From Leishmania martiniquensis (taxonomy: Eukaryota; Euglenozoa; Kinetoplastea; Trypanosomatida; Trypanosomatidae), in NCBI RefSeq assembly GCF_017916325.1, contig NC_090164.1, positions 97,001-161,000 of the forward strand: a DNA stretch of 64,000 nt, read 5' to 3'. Within the stretch, counting starts at the first letter, position 1. The number at the start of each line of letters is the position of its first letter. The position numbers were made by a program, and so were the translations under genes. A model generated the notes under the pieces. That model ran no database searches. It had not been told where the DNA came from and worked only from the letters and a program-made list of their open reading frames with translations. Of the stretch, positions 49,732 to 60,628 are shown in pieces.

Positions 49732-51690
49732 TCATGCGTCCTCTATGCCACCCTCTGCAATCAGGTAGCTCGCCTGCGCAGGCGGGTGAGAGGGTGCGTG
49801 GCGCAGCACGAGCTGGCGCATACCGTGAGAGAGCGTCTTGCGCAACAGCACACGGCAGTGTGACGCGGAGGCCCATGAGAAGCCAAGTGCGGGCACGACA
49901 GCGCGAGTAGCTGAGGATGCCGCTGGCACCGTAGAGGAGGTCGTCGGAGAGCGAGCGCGCTTGATGGGCGCCAGCGCGCATTGGCGTTGGCGGGCAGCCG
50001 CTGGAATCGCACGCACTTGGTTTGCCACGATAATGCACCAGTTGTGCGTAGTGGCAGCTTGCCGGAGCCGCAAGCCGAGTGCTGTCACAGACGCGTCGTC
50101 CTGCGCCACACCTCGCGCGTCGCACTGCCCCGCCACTACTGCAGCCGCGACAGAGTCGAGCACCACCACCGCACGGCCCTGGGAGCCGGCCAGTACACGC
50201 ACGGCATCAACCAAGTTGCTGCTGCGCGGTGGTTGGCACCTGTCAGGCATCGTGGTGGTGGGGCAGGCAGTTCTTGAGGCCAGGGCAAGCTGCAGATGCG
50301 AGGGAGACTGTAGCAACCGCAGCACCTCCGCCACCGATGCGATGTGGCGAATCTGCAGGCGCGACAGCACCATCGGCACCGTGCATGTGCTCTCGACGCA
50401 GCGCCACACTGCACTCGCAATGCAGGACGGCAGCTGGTTGATGAGGGGGTGAAGCCGCACAGCGCCGACCGCACGCCTTACAGCCGCAGCGGCCAGAGGC
50501 CCGAGCCGTGAGGTGGGCACATCCTCGGAGACCAGGTAGACGACAGCGCAGCGCACCGCCTCGACAGCATCACGATCAAAGACCTCTCTCCACCTTGCTG
50601 CAGGGCAGTTGGTGCCACACGCCCCCGCTGCTGTCACCTTGGGGGCCAGAGACGTGAGGCTCGCGCTGTCGGCTAGCGCCAAGGCGACCGCCGCATGGCA
50701 AGCATCGGTCGCAGCCTGCTGCAAGAGGCACTGAAGCATCAGCTGAGTTTTGCCCGCCCCCGCTTCACCGTACACCTCGGTAACCCACCCACTGCGGAAG
50801 CCACCTCCACCCAGTGCCTGATCCAGTCCCAGGCAGCCGGTTGAGCACCAGTACGTCGACGGGCCAGCTGCTGCGGTCGTGTATGGAGAGGCAGCCACGT
50901 TGTCGGGCGCAGCGAGGAGGGGCTGATAGAAAGACAAGTTGGAGTGGAGAAGAGAGAGGGCCGTGCATGTCTGCAGCACACGGCCGCCTGATGCCGGCGC
51001 GCCCTGCCCATCTTTCCGCAGATTGCCGTCAAGGTGGCGGTTGGACAGTGCTGCGTTGGCCGTCCAGCGAATGAGAGCCGACAAGGCCTCCTCCTCCTCT
51101 TCAAAGGCAGTGTGCGCCATGCCGCACGCCCCTGGCTGTGAGTGCGCTGTCGCCGAATTTGGCGGAGTCGCACGCGGGAGTCGACAACAATGATGACGCA
51201 GCGCTTCTCGCAGGCTTGGGCCCTCCTCGGTCAGGTACAGAAGAAGTGCGTCCACGCTGGGCTGTGGGCAGGCACTCTTGAACCCCTCTCCTGACTCCGC
51301 CTGCCTGTGTCGCGCACTCGGAACGCCGATGTCGGCCATGACAAGGTCAATCAACGTTTTCAACGCCTCCCGTGCTTGCTCAGTCCTCCACGGTAATGAG
51401 CGCGGTGCGCCTGGAAGCAGCGAGGCGCAGCGGGTATCTTCTCGTGTCGACGGAGAGAAGGCTGGCGCATATGAGCAGCAGGCAGCAAGGGCGTCGCGCA
51501 GCACATGCAAAGCGCTGAAGCTGCAAAGAGAGTCCACAGGTGCGGTGTCGCTGTCTCCGCCCGACGGCATGGGACACCCTCTTTCCTTCTCGCCTCCCTC
51601 TGCTTCCCTGAGCTGCAAAGCTGCCAAGTGCGATGGCTCACATTCGCCTCCGTCGCCACGCATGTGTGTGATGGGCATTACCATGCCCAT
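49732..51690 (-). CDS. RAD51 paralogue (RecA-fold recombinase-like)
   Basis: The protein is 652 residues if started at the ATG 51690. ATGs at 51684, 51678 and 51663 are also in frame, and a first AG near 51650 would instead favour the ATG at 51570 (612 residues). The RecA core begins at about 285 with STGCLGLDQALGGGGFRSGW. Walker A is GEAGAGKTQ (about 307) and the Walker B strand is AVVVLDSVAAAVV (about 505). A later NWCIIVANQVRAIP segment fits the L2-side strand. The order LGGGG-x-GxxTEVYGEAGAGKTQ resembles XRCC3 and RAD51C. Leishmania has RAD51-3, RAD51-4 and RAD51-6; which one this is cannot be settled here. The N-terminal half (about 280 residues) is unusually long and contains no recognised domain. 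Expected role: homologous recombination and replication-fork repair. Confidence 0.85.
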   Translation of the reverse strand: MGMVMPITHMRGDGGECEPSHLAALQLREAEGGEKERGCPMPSGGDSDTAPVDSLCSFSALHVLRDALAACCSYAPAFSPSTREDTRCASLLPGAPRSLPWRTEQAREALKTLIDLVMADIGVPSARHRQAESGEGFKSACPQPSVDALLLYLTEEGPSLREALRHHCCRLPRATPPNSATAHSQPGACGMAHTAFEEEEEALSALIRWTANAALSNRHLDGNLRKDGQGAPASGGRVLQTCTALSLLHSNLSFYQPLLAAPDNVAASPYTTAAAGPSTYWCSTGCLGLDQALGGGGFRSGWVTEVYGEAGAGKTQLMLQCLLQQAATDACHAAVALALADSASLTSLAPKVTAAGACGTNCPAARWREVFDRDAVEAVRCAVVYLVSEDVPTSRLGPLAAAAVRRAVGAVRLHPLINQLPSCIASAVWRCVESTCTVPMVLSRLQIRHIASVAEVLRLLQSPSHLQLALASRTACPTTTMPDRCQPPRSSNLVDAVRVLAGSQGRAVVVLDSVAAAVVAGQCDARGVAQDDASVTALGLRLRQAATTHNWCIIVANQVRAIPAAARQRQCALAPIKRARSPTTSSTVPAASSATRAVVPALGFSWASASHCRVLLRKTLSHGMRQLVLRHAPSHPPAQASYLIAEGGIEDA

Positions 51691-54430
51691 GGTTGGGAAA
51701 GAGGAAGAGGTGGTGTGAGCGCCTCTTGCCACCACAGCCCATCGAATGCGCGCCGTATGTACGACCACCTCACGCGAATCCTTTAGTGCTCAGTCGCCTC
51801 GTACGCGCAGATGCGCATTCCGGAAGACACACACACACACAGAGAAAGAGGAGAGAGACTCTGCCCCCTTTGAAGCTGCGCAGGTCTGTGTTAAGAAACA
51901 GCAGTGCTGCGGCGGCCGCGTATGGGAGAAGCCGGGGAAAAAAATACCTGAATAAGGCGCCCGTGTATGTACGGGGCTGTGAGCGTTTGACGTGAAGAGA
52001 GACAGTTAGGCGAAAGCAACGAGTTGCTCACGCTGCGGTGGGCAGGGGAGCACACGGGTGCATCAGTGTTGTAATGGCTCCTTTGTTGAAGGATCAAGCG
52101 GCGGCGCCAGGTATCAGGAGGAGACGTCGTGGGTGAAAGCGTGGGACGCAGAAGCCACAGAGACAACGTGAAAGGGGCGACGAGCGCTTCATAAACACGG
52201 CAGGTCTGTCACAGAGTCCGCCACTGCCGTTGCAGCATGTTTGTACGTGTGACCACCGAGCCGCGCAAGCGAGAGCTCATGAGCATTGTCCAAGTGACGC
52301 ACTACCCCGCCACTCGGCCACTGTGAAAAGCTTTAGCCTCATCTCGCGCACGCCATCCCTGAGGAAGGGCCTATCTGTATCACTCACGTTCGGGTACGGT
52401 ACTGCCAGTCATCGTTAAGTGTGCCATGGAGCGAAGCAGGGGAAGAGGAGAAGGTGCGATTGGAGGCGACAGCGGCAGAGGAGGCGTGTGCTAAGGTTGG
52501 GGAGAAGGGAAGGAGAGCCAAACGCCGGGGGATAAAGGGGAACAGGGAAGTTGGCACCACCACCACGACCACCACCGCGAGGGGAGGAGATGAAGAAAAA
52601 AAAGAGGGGTGAGGCACTCTCACGCACACCGCCCTTGGCGCCATTATCGCTGACTACACAACCAGCACTGCTCGCACGGTGGGAAAGGGCGCGGAACGGC
52701 TCTTCTTCTCAGCGCCCGGTCCGGCACAGGGGTACAACTTCCCTCCTCCCCCGGCCTCCCTCGGAGGCCATCGCCCCGTGCGAGGCAGCCCTATAGACAC
52801 GCATCACATCCATGCGTCGCCTCGGTCTTATGCGGGCAGCCTTCCTGACTGGAGCTCTGACTACCTTCAGCTCGCAGGCTGCCATACACACGCACACACG
52901 CATACGCACACGAGAGAGGGAGGCATGATGACCGTAGTTGACAAGAGAAGTCGGAGCGGCAGCGGATTTCAGTCAGCGCACAGCCACAAAAAGGGAGCTC
53001 GCGAAAGGGGAAAATGAGGGGTGAAGAAGGTGGAAGGGCGGCCACCTCCGCCTTTGGGAGAAGGGCAGGAGAAAGAAAGGGAGAAGGGGGAAGGGGCCCT
53101 GTGGTAGTGCACGTGTGGGGGGAGGGGGGAGGGAGGGGGGGCCAGATACTAAGGCATGCATCGCAAGACATTCGGAAGAAAAAGAGAGAGCCCAAATGAC
53201 CACCTGCGCATCAGTGCACATGAGGCCCGCGGACTCACTCCAGCCAAACCGCCTTTACGCCTGCAAGTACGCATACCTCCTCCAGCCCGTGCCGACGAAG
53301 TCATGACTGCCCCACTGCAGGTCGCAACACGAACAACAACAAAAGGCAAAGTTTTAAGGCGGCAGCCACGGCTCGACGACACCGAAATGCGCGCACAGAG
53401 AAGAGAAACCAACTGTGGCCTCCCTCGATCCCTTCCCACACACACACACGCACTGCAGCGCACGATAGGCAAAAGAGGTATCCGCAAAGCCACGAGCTTG
53501 GAGAGGCAGGAGGCATGCAGGCAACCGAGACGGAGGCAGCGGGGTAGGAGGGGTCAGGAGAGCGGGCGAAGAGCTATTGCACAGCGGGAGCAAGTAGGGA
53601 AAGAAACGAAGCACACACACAGAGAGAGAGAAAGAGAAAGCGAAAACGACCCGGTGGATGCGCGTGTGTGTCAGTTTGGTACGTTACACGGCCAGAGATG
53701 ATGAGAAAAGGGGGGAAGAGGGAGGGAGCAGGGTGGTGGTGGCGACGCGCATGCAATCGTGATGGGCAAAAGCGGAACACATGAAGAGGAGGGGCCAAGT
53801 ACCACAGTAGACAAGACAATCCGGAAGGCGGCAACGACCCCGGGCGCGCCCGATGCGACGCACTCAGTCCCCGCCGAGTCCTCGGTGCTCATGCACCTCA
53901 CTCTCCTGCGCCGGCGCATGCGCTATTCACGACGCCTGCGCCTTTAAAAGAGAGAGAGATGTACACATGCAGAAAGGTGCGGAGCATAAAGCCTGTCAGG
54001 GTGCAAAATTCACGCACAAGCCCGAGCACTGCGGGTTCGCGCGAAAGGCGACCAGTGGCTGTGACTACACGTGGTTGGGAAGAAAAGGGTGCAGTCAGAA
54101 GATAGGCAGAAGTTTGCCAGAAGCGCAGACAATTGAAACAGAGAGCGAGAGAGAGAGAGGCGGTGGAGAAGGCGAGCCCTTCCCCAGGCGGTAGTTAGCG
54201 CCAGTCTACCCCTCAAGATGGCTGTGGACCCCTGGTGCTGATGGACCCCCATCAAGCACCGGCGACGTGTGTGTGAATGGGGCTACTGCGTGGCAAGGCC
54301 GCCCTCAATGTCAGCTGGTGGCCGGCCGGGGAGGCGCAAGGTGGACCGCAGACACGTCGCATTCTTTTCAAAAGGGGGCGCCAGAGACCTTCGCGAGAGC
54401 TGTGAGTATTTCAGAGATACAAATGCCCGT
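51691..54430. other. Long non-coding spacer
   Basis: This is the spacer between the 671-residue coiled-coil gene and the RAD51 paralogue. At about 52770 it shares an 18-base match (gccccgtgcgaggcagcc) with the 602-bp repeat, which could be a degenerate relative. No coding ORF was recognised. Confidence 0.5.
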
Positions 54431-56446
54431 CTAGCCACGCAACGGCGCCGGAGCGGGCACGGCATCTCTCGCTCCGCTGATTTCTGCGCCGCCGCTCCCC
54501 TTCCGTGCCGCTGCCACTGCGTCGCGCAAGGAGGAGGAGGAGGTCTGCCTGTCGGAGTAGCAAGGTAAATCACCCGGGGTGTGAAAGAAGCATGGCTCGT
54601 TGCCGCCCTTAGAAGCGCCTCGCAGCGGCGCTGCGAGCAGCTCTGGGGGCTGGCACAGATCTGTTGCGTTGGAGCACCCCGTTTCACCAGAAACCCTGGC
54701 AACACCCACATCGACAGTGCCGGCTCCCTGATTAACACTGCGCGGCGCCGACGTCGGGGCACCTTCGCCATTGAGGTCCTCCACCACTGACCACGCCCCG
54801 CGTTGTGTGCTGGCACCGTCGCCTCGGCTGGAGCGGCGGATGTAAAGCGAAGCCCGGCGCCCCTCCGCCGCGCCGCGGCCGTCGCCACGAGCAACGCTCA
54901 TCTCAGCCCGCCGCAGCGAACGCGTCTCGCGATCGAGCGCCTCACGGGCACGCAGTTGCCGGGTTAGGTAGGTAACACTCTCCAACAGCTTTTTCTCTGC
55001 TGCGCGCTGTCGCTTCGACTTCTCACGCTCTGCGCGCAGCTCGCTCTCGAGACGCTGTGTGGCAGCCTCGACACAGTCAAGCTGACGCCGAAGAAGCGCT
55101 GCGTCCGCGCTCGCGGGCTCAACACAGCCGGCGCTGCAGCCTTGCCCATGTGTCGCCGCGGCATTTGCAGAAGCCCTACGAGAGGATTCTGCAGGCTGAT
55201 GCTGGGAAGCTGCGTGGGCCGTAGTGGCGGTTTCGCAGCGGCCAGCACCGCTGCCGTCAGCGCCATTAGCAAGTGCCTCATGGGCCTGAAGCTTCTCCCG
55301 CAGCCTTCGCACCTCGTTCTCTAGGGAAGTAGTGTAACGTCTGGCATCGTCGCACGGACATCGAAGCTTACGCTCCGCTTCGCTAGAGGCATCTCTCTTT
55401 CCGTTCAGCTGAGAAACGTCGACACCGATGCTTGGCAAAGCGCCGCTCGCCGTCACAGCCCGCGACTCCTTGACCCTCGTCGTCAACTGCCGCAGCTGCT
55501 GATCTAGATCCGCCTTCGCTTTTTCTGTGGATTGAAGTGTGTTGCGGGCGAACTGCAGCTTCCGGAGCATTTCCTCCAGCTCGTAGTGGTGACTCGGCAT
55601 TGGAGACGGCGAGGTGTTGTAGCTGCCGTTCTTGGGCGGCCCGCCACTGGCCACGGCTTCGATGAGCACGGGGCACGGCCTCGTGGTTGTGATGGTGCCC
55701 TCATCTCGGCGCTCCGGCACTGGCAGCGCCGTGCAAGCCGAGGCATCGGTGTTCCTCGCCAGACTTAGCCGAAGCTCCTCCTCCCTTTCTTGCAGGAGCT
55801 TCGACAGCTTCGCATTACGTTGACTGAGAATCGCCACCTCAGTCTTGGCATCACTAAGCCTGCGCAGCGCCTCCCTCTTGGCGCCGTGCAGTTCCTCGTT
55901 GCACTCATCAGCCGCGGCGAGCTGCAGCTTCAGCATCTCAATGGTCTCGTCCCGCTCTCCGACGGACCGCTCAAGCACGGCAGCAGCCTCGCCCATCTCT
56001 GTCAGCTCCGCCTCGAGTGTGATAGCATCGTACAGGGCAATCAGGAGCTCTCGCTGCGCCTCCGCTGCGATGTTGCGCACCTCATCCACTGTTGCCTGCT
56101 CTAGTCGCCGCCGGCGCAGCGAGTCTTCGCTCGCGCACACGTCCGCCGCGTCTACGGGTGACGGATTATGCGCAAAGTCCTCCTCTCTAATGCTATCGAG
56201 AAAGGCGCGGATTCGACTCGCAATATGTGCGTCGTTTCGTTCCTCGTCGCTGTCCCCTCCGCTCTCCTCGTCGCTTGCACTGTCGACGTCCTCGAGTAGG
56301 CTGGAGTCACCCGAGACACCGAGCGCTCGAGCACCGGAGGCGCGTCGCCCTTCAAGCACACGTGACGTGGGAGCAAAGAGCTCCCCCTCCTCTTGCGTCG
56401 CCTGCTGCCCACGCTCTCTCTCCAGCTCACGCTTCGGCGCCGCCAT
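54431..56446 (-). CDS. Coiled-coil protein, family unknown
   Basis: The protein is 671 residues from the ATG at 56446. This ATG starts a clean acidic N-terminus, while upstream codons look like UTR. Residues 20-75 contain an acidic patch (DSASDEESGGDSDEE) of the casein-kinase-2 target type. Coiled coil is predicted at about 105-225 (ELTEMGEAAAVLERSVGERD, KLSKLLQEREEELRLSLAR), 290-325 and 445-515. The C-terminal 150 residues are Gly/Ser/Arg-rich and probably disordered. No family is recognised. By composition it could be a cytoskeletal or centrosomal scaffold, but this is only a guess. Confidence 0.85.
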   Translation of the reverse strand: MAAPKRELERERGQQATQEEGELFAPTSRVLEGRRASGARALGVSGDSSLLEDVDSASDEESGGDSDEERNDAHIASRIRAFLDSIREEDFAHNPSPVDAADVCASEDSLRRRRLEQATVDEVRNIAAEAQRELLIALYDAITLEAELTEMGEAAAVLERSVGERDETIEMLKLQLAAADECNEELHGAKREALRRLSDAKTEVAILSQRNAKLSKLLQEREEELRLSLARNTDASACTALPVPERRDEGTITTTRPCPVLIEAVASGGPPKNGSYNTSPSPMPSHHYELEEMLRKLQFARNTLQSTEKAKADLDQQLRQLTTRVKESRAVTASGALPSIGVDVSQLNGKRDASSEAERKLRCPCDDARRYTTSLENEVRRLREKLQAHEALANGADGSGAGRCETATTAHAASQHQPAESSRRASANAAATHGQGCSAGCVEPASADAALLRRQLDCVEAATQRLESELRAEREKSKRQRAAEKKLLESVTYLTRQLRAREALDRETRSLRRAEMSVARGDGRGAAEGRRASLYIRRSSRGDGASTQRGAWSVVEDLNGEGAPTSAPRSVNQGAGTVDVGVARVSGETGCSNATDLCQPPELLAAPLRGASKGGNEPCFFHTPGDLPCYSDRQTSSSSLRDAVAAARKGSGGAEISGARDAVPAPAPLRG

Positions 56447-57248
56447 TCGCGAGATGGATACTGGCAGCACCCTTGCAGGGGTATCGTGAAGAATCGAGTG
56501 GCTCCGTGACGGCGTCACCCCACGTGTCACCCTCCCGCCGCGTCGCGATGCGTTGACCTGAGGAGGGCGAGTCCGACGTTCGCAAAGGCGGGCTTGCAGG
56601 GCCGAAGGGGTCGTATATACGTATGGTGAGAAGCACCTCAGCCTCCTGTCTCTTAGAGGTGCGGGGGGGAGGATGCAAAAACCTTTGCAGGTGTCTATGT
56701 GTGTGTGGAGTGGAAAGCTACGCGAGAAGCCCAGACACGCGCGCAGGGGGGGGATGGTGGAATACACAGACGGGGCCACTCAACGCGCACATACAGAGAC
56801 ACACGGAGACGTGCAGTGGAAGCAGCGCTACAGTACCCTTCTCTACACAAATACGCACATGCACACACGTTTGCGCTGGTCCCTCTCCGCACTCGCGGCG
56901 TCTGCGTGTACGCGGCGCGTCGATGAGAGAAGAACCGAGACGAAAAGTGGCCGCAGGTGCTGGAGAGGACGACGCCAGATGGAAAAGTGGGCGGTGGGTG
57001 CACGTGCTGTCTAATCAAAGGCCAATCTGCATGTGTTGAGCAGCACTGCCACCACCACCAGCGCACACACACTCAAGCAGGCACCAGCGAAGCAGATGAA
57101 TGAAGGGGAAGTCTCCGATGGGAAAGAGCAAACGCTCACAGGGGCAAAAAAAAAAGTGGAAAGAGAAGCGCGAGGGGAATGGGGCGCACGCAGTGGAGAT
57201 GGGCGAATCAAGCGCGCAGAATACAGGTAAGCGAGATGGTATAGGGTA

Positions 57249-57274
57249 GAGGGGGAGGGGGAGGGGGAGGGGGG
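57249..57274. repeat. GAGGGGG short tandem repeat
   Basis: Four G-rich units in tandem. The G runs could form a G-quadruplex on the plus strand. Confidence 0.8.
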
Positions 57275-57420
57275 CTATGCGTGTGGATGCGGCGCGTGCA
57301 GCCGAGCAAATGCTGTCACCACTGACGATCCGCAGCAAAGAGAAGGTGCCTGGCGTCAGTCCCACTCGCACCCCCGTACGCCAAAGCCTAACCGTTTGCT
57401 TATCTGTATATGTATCTGTC

Positions 57421-57441
57421 TATTTATATATATATATATAT
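57421..57441. repeat. (TA)n microsatellite
   Basis: About nine TA units inside an AT-rich 40-base stretch. Confidence 0.85.
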
Positions 57442-60400
57442 GGATGAGGGTGGGCGGGTGGGGTGAAGCTGCGAGTGTTCGATAAACAACCCTCTCCCCT
57501 GTAGGCCGCAGAATGTACGTTGGCGACCTCCCGCACGTCACGGGCCCCAACGCTGCGAGGAAGGAGGAGGGCGTGTATATAGAAAAGAAAAAAATCCAAC
57601 AGGGAGGCGGAGGGGGAGACGGCAGCCATCTAACGACCAAAGAGGAGGAAGTACACGTCACACGCCGCCCAGAGACACGCCCGACGTCGAATAGAGGAAT
57701 TCGGCTGAGGGTAAGCAGAGATACACACCCTCACAGAAAGAGAGATGCGAAAAAAAACGCAACAGCAGCAACAGCCAACGGCAGCGTCATAGGAAACACG
57801 CGAAACAGAAGGCGGCGCGGGACGGAAAGGGCCAGCAGTGACGGCGACAGTTCAAATAAAATAAGCTGTGAGGGAAGGCAGAGAGAAAGAGGGGAAGAGA
57901 GATGGAAAGGGTATCGCCTGCAAGCACTATCGGTGTCTTACTCGCTCCGCTACGCTGCGGTGCGGAGCGGCGGGGGCGACCAAGTCAATGGGGGTCGAGG
58001 GAGGCCGAGGTGACGATAGCGTGGTCACCCCTTGAACGTCAGCTCGAGTGCGCTGCTGAGAGAAAAAGAGAGAGCCGCAGTCGTGCTCTGCCCTGATGTG
58101 ATGTGGAAGTGCAACGGAGATGACAGAAGAAAAAAAATTAGTGCGATCTTCCTCTGTGTGTGTGTGTTTGCGCTGAGGGCTGAATGTGTATGAGCTCTAA
58201 AGGCGCAGAGATGTGCGCTGCGCCTTCTTTGGGTCCGATACGTACCCCTGCAGGGCTGCGCAAGAACTTGGCAAGGGCTTCACGACCTTCACGTCATGCG
58301 ATGCGATGCGACGCGGGGCGGAGAGGAGCATATAAGAGGCCGCCGTGATGCGCCCAGACATGAACGCGCACATGCGCCGGTGCCATTTTGTGAGGCGTTA
58401 AGGCGAGTAATCGAGTGCGCGGTCATGCCATGACGACGGTGCGCAGCATGTGCGAGCGATGCACATATGGGGAACGGCGCAGAGTGAAATCGCGCGGGAG
58501 AAGTGGGGGGAGAGATGAGAGTAGAGAAGCGGCGGGGAAAAGAAGGGAGAGAGGGCATTCTGAGTGTGGCTGACAGACGCGGTGCATCGAGGCCGCCGCC
58601 TTAAGGTCTGGCGACCACTGAGATGCGCGGCAAGTATAAAGAATACGAGGCAGGAGGCCCAAAGCCAAGGGGCAGTCGCCGTCTGAAAGCACAAAGCGCT
58701 GCATGGTCCCCGACCACGCACCACCACACGTAGGCTACCTCAGCGATGGGAATGGGCTTCGCCTCTCTCTCTCCGGCTGAAGGAGGATGAAAGACAACAG
58801 AAACGGCACAGGTAGGGAGGGAGCGCACGCCGGAAAAGGGGGGTGACCGAGGAAAGAGAGGGAGGAGGGGCAACTGCAAGCGTGCACGCGTGAATCGTAT
58901 GGAGGAGCTCCTTCGCTTTGTTCTCCGACGCAGTCCCTCTTCCACCCCTCCCCTCTCCACACACCACACACTTTCCTCCCATCCCTGCATAGGGCCGATA
59001 GTGGATGCAAAGGAGAGGCACTGAGGCGGCCCCGCCTCGCCTGCTGCTCTCCTTCCCTCGCTGCGTGTCGTGTTTTCTCAGCCATGAAGTCGGGCGTGCG
59101 TGCGCGTTCGTGTGTGCCCCACGGACACCCTCCTCCCTGTCCCTACTCGAGCATCGGGCGTGACCAGAAAGCAATGAAAAGCGCATAGAATCACGCGCGC
59201 ACAGATGTGGCAGTCGACGTTGGATCGCCCCTACTAAAACACATACACCCACAATACATATGTGTGTGGACACGACGTATCTAGAAGAGGGGTGGTAAAG
59301 ATACGCTAAGCGGCAGCAGCAGTAACAGAAGCAAAGACAAGGGTGATCGGCGTGGCTGAGAGCGATGTGATGCACGTCTGCAGGCCAGTCACGTGGAAGA
59401 GTGGAAGAGAGAGGTGAGACACAGAGGCAGGGGCACAGCAGGCTGCAATCAAGGCAGCCACGATCACCTGCTCAGGGACAAAAGATACGAACGACAAATA
59501 GGCGGCGCAATCAAAGTCGTGGGCATCGCCCGCAAACGAAGGAAGAGGCGAAGAGGAAAAAGTGTCGAGGGGGCCAAAGCGCGCCTGAACCCACGCATCA
59601 CACCAAAAGAGACGGCACACTGCGGCACAAGCTGGGAGACACGCACAGACACAGAGAACGGAGGGGAACGAGACGCGAACAACTCGAAAAAGATGGATCA
59701 AGTGGGCACCCTGTCACCCTTTCCTCATTTCACATGTGTATGGGGCGTCGACGCGAAAGGAGCACGCACTGAAGCAGTGGTGTAGGCAGTTGCACGCTTC
59801 TCGCTCTCTGCGGCTCTTGCGGTCGGAGGCCGATGCAGTGCCAATGGTGGGGTGACGGCGCCGGAGGGTGCGTGGAGAGGGGGGAAAAATGTCCACGAAA
59901 AGCAGAAGAGAATGAGAAGCAAAGCAGGAAAAAAGAAACAGCGAAAAGTGGCGTGCCTCAAAACGGAAGTCGGCGCAGTCTGCCACACACATACACACGT
60001 GCCCCTGCGTGCGAAGGGTTACAGCAACATCGACGGCTGGCAGGAGTGATGCGCATCGGCAAAGGGACAGGGCAGACAGTCCTGGGGAAGGGGGGAGGGG
60101 GGCAGCACATATGAGCGGCGGGAAAAGGTCACGCGAGAGAGGAAGAGAGGCAAAGTCATTCGTACACAGACCTGTGTCCACAAGCACAGGCATTATCGCC
60201 GCAGAGCCAGAAATGTATGCTTGCGCCCGAGCAGGAACGCTCACACACACACACACAAACTTGCACAGGTACATTAATCAATGAGCACCAAACGAGAAGA
60301 CGCGCCAGGGTCCAGCAATCCAAACCCCAAGCCCCCCCTTTTCTATTGATGTCGGCTGACAGAATGACAAAGAAGCAGTTCTAAAAGGAGAAAAATAAAC

Positions 60401-60628
60401 GAGAGAAATGTGTGTATACGCTCAACGCTCCGATTTGTTGGCATAGGCACCTGCTCCTGCGTCGCCCTCATGAGCCCCCACCACCAACACCCCACACATG
60501 CACACGCTCATGCACGGAGTTACACGAAGGGCTCCATGAGGGCCCGGCAAAACGCCACGTATGCACCACACGCACACAGAGAGATCGGCCGCATCCGTTT
60601 ACGGTGCGAATTCGTGCACACACACACG

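Larger units (their letters stand above)
56447..60628. other. Longest spacer (4.2 kb), microsatellites only
   Basis: This is the spacer between the glycine-zipper gene and the 671-residue coiled-coil gene. It contains a GAGGGGG array (57249-57274), (ta)n at 57421-57441, (gt)n at about 58155-58168 and many purine runs. No ORF on either strand has protein character. It is long enough to hold a small non-coding RNA, but I could not identify one. Confidence 0.5.
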
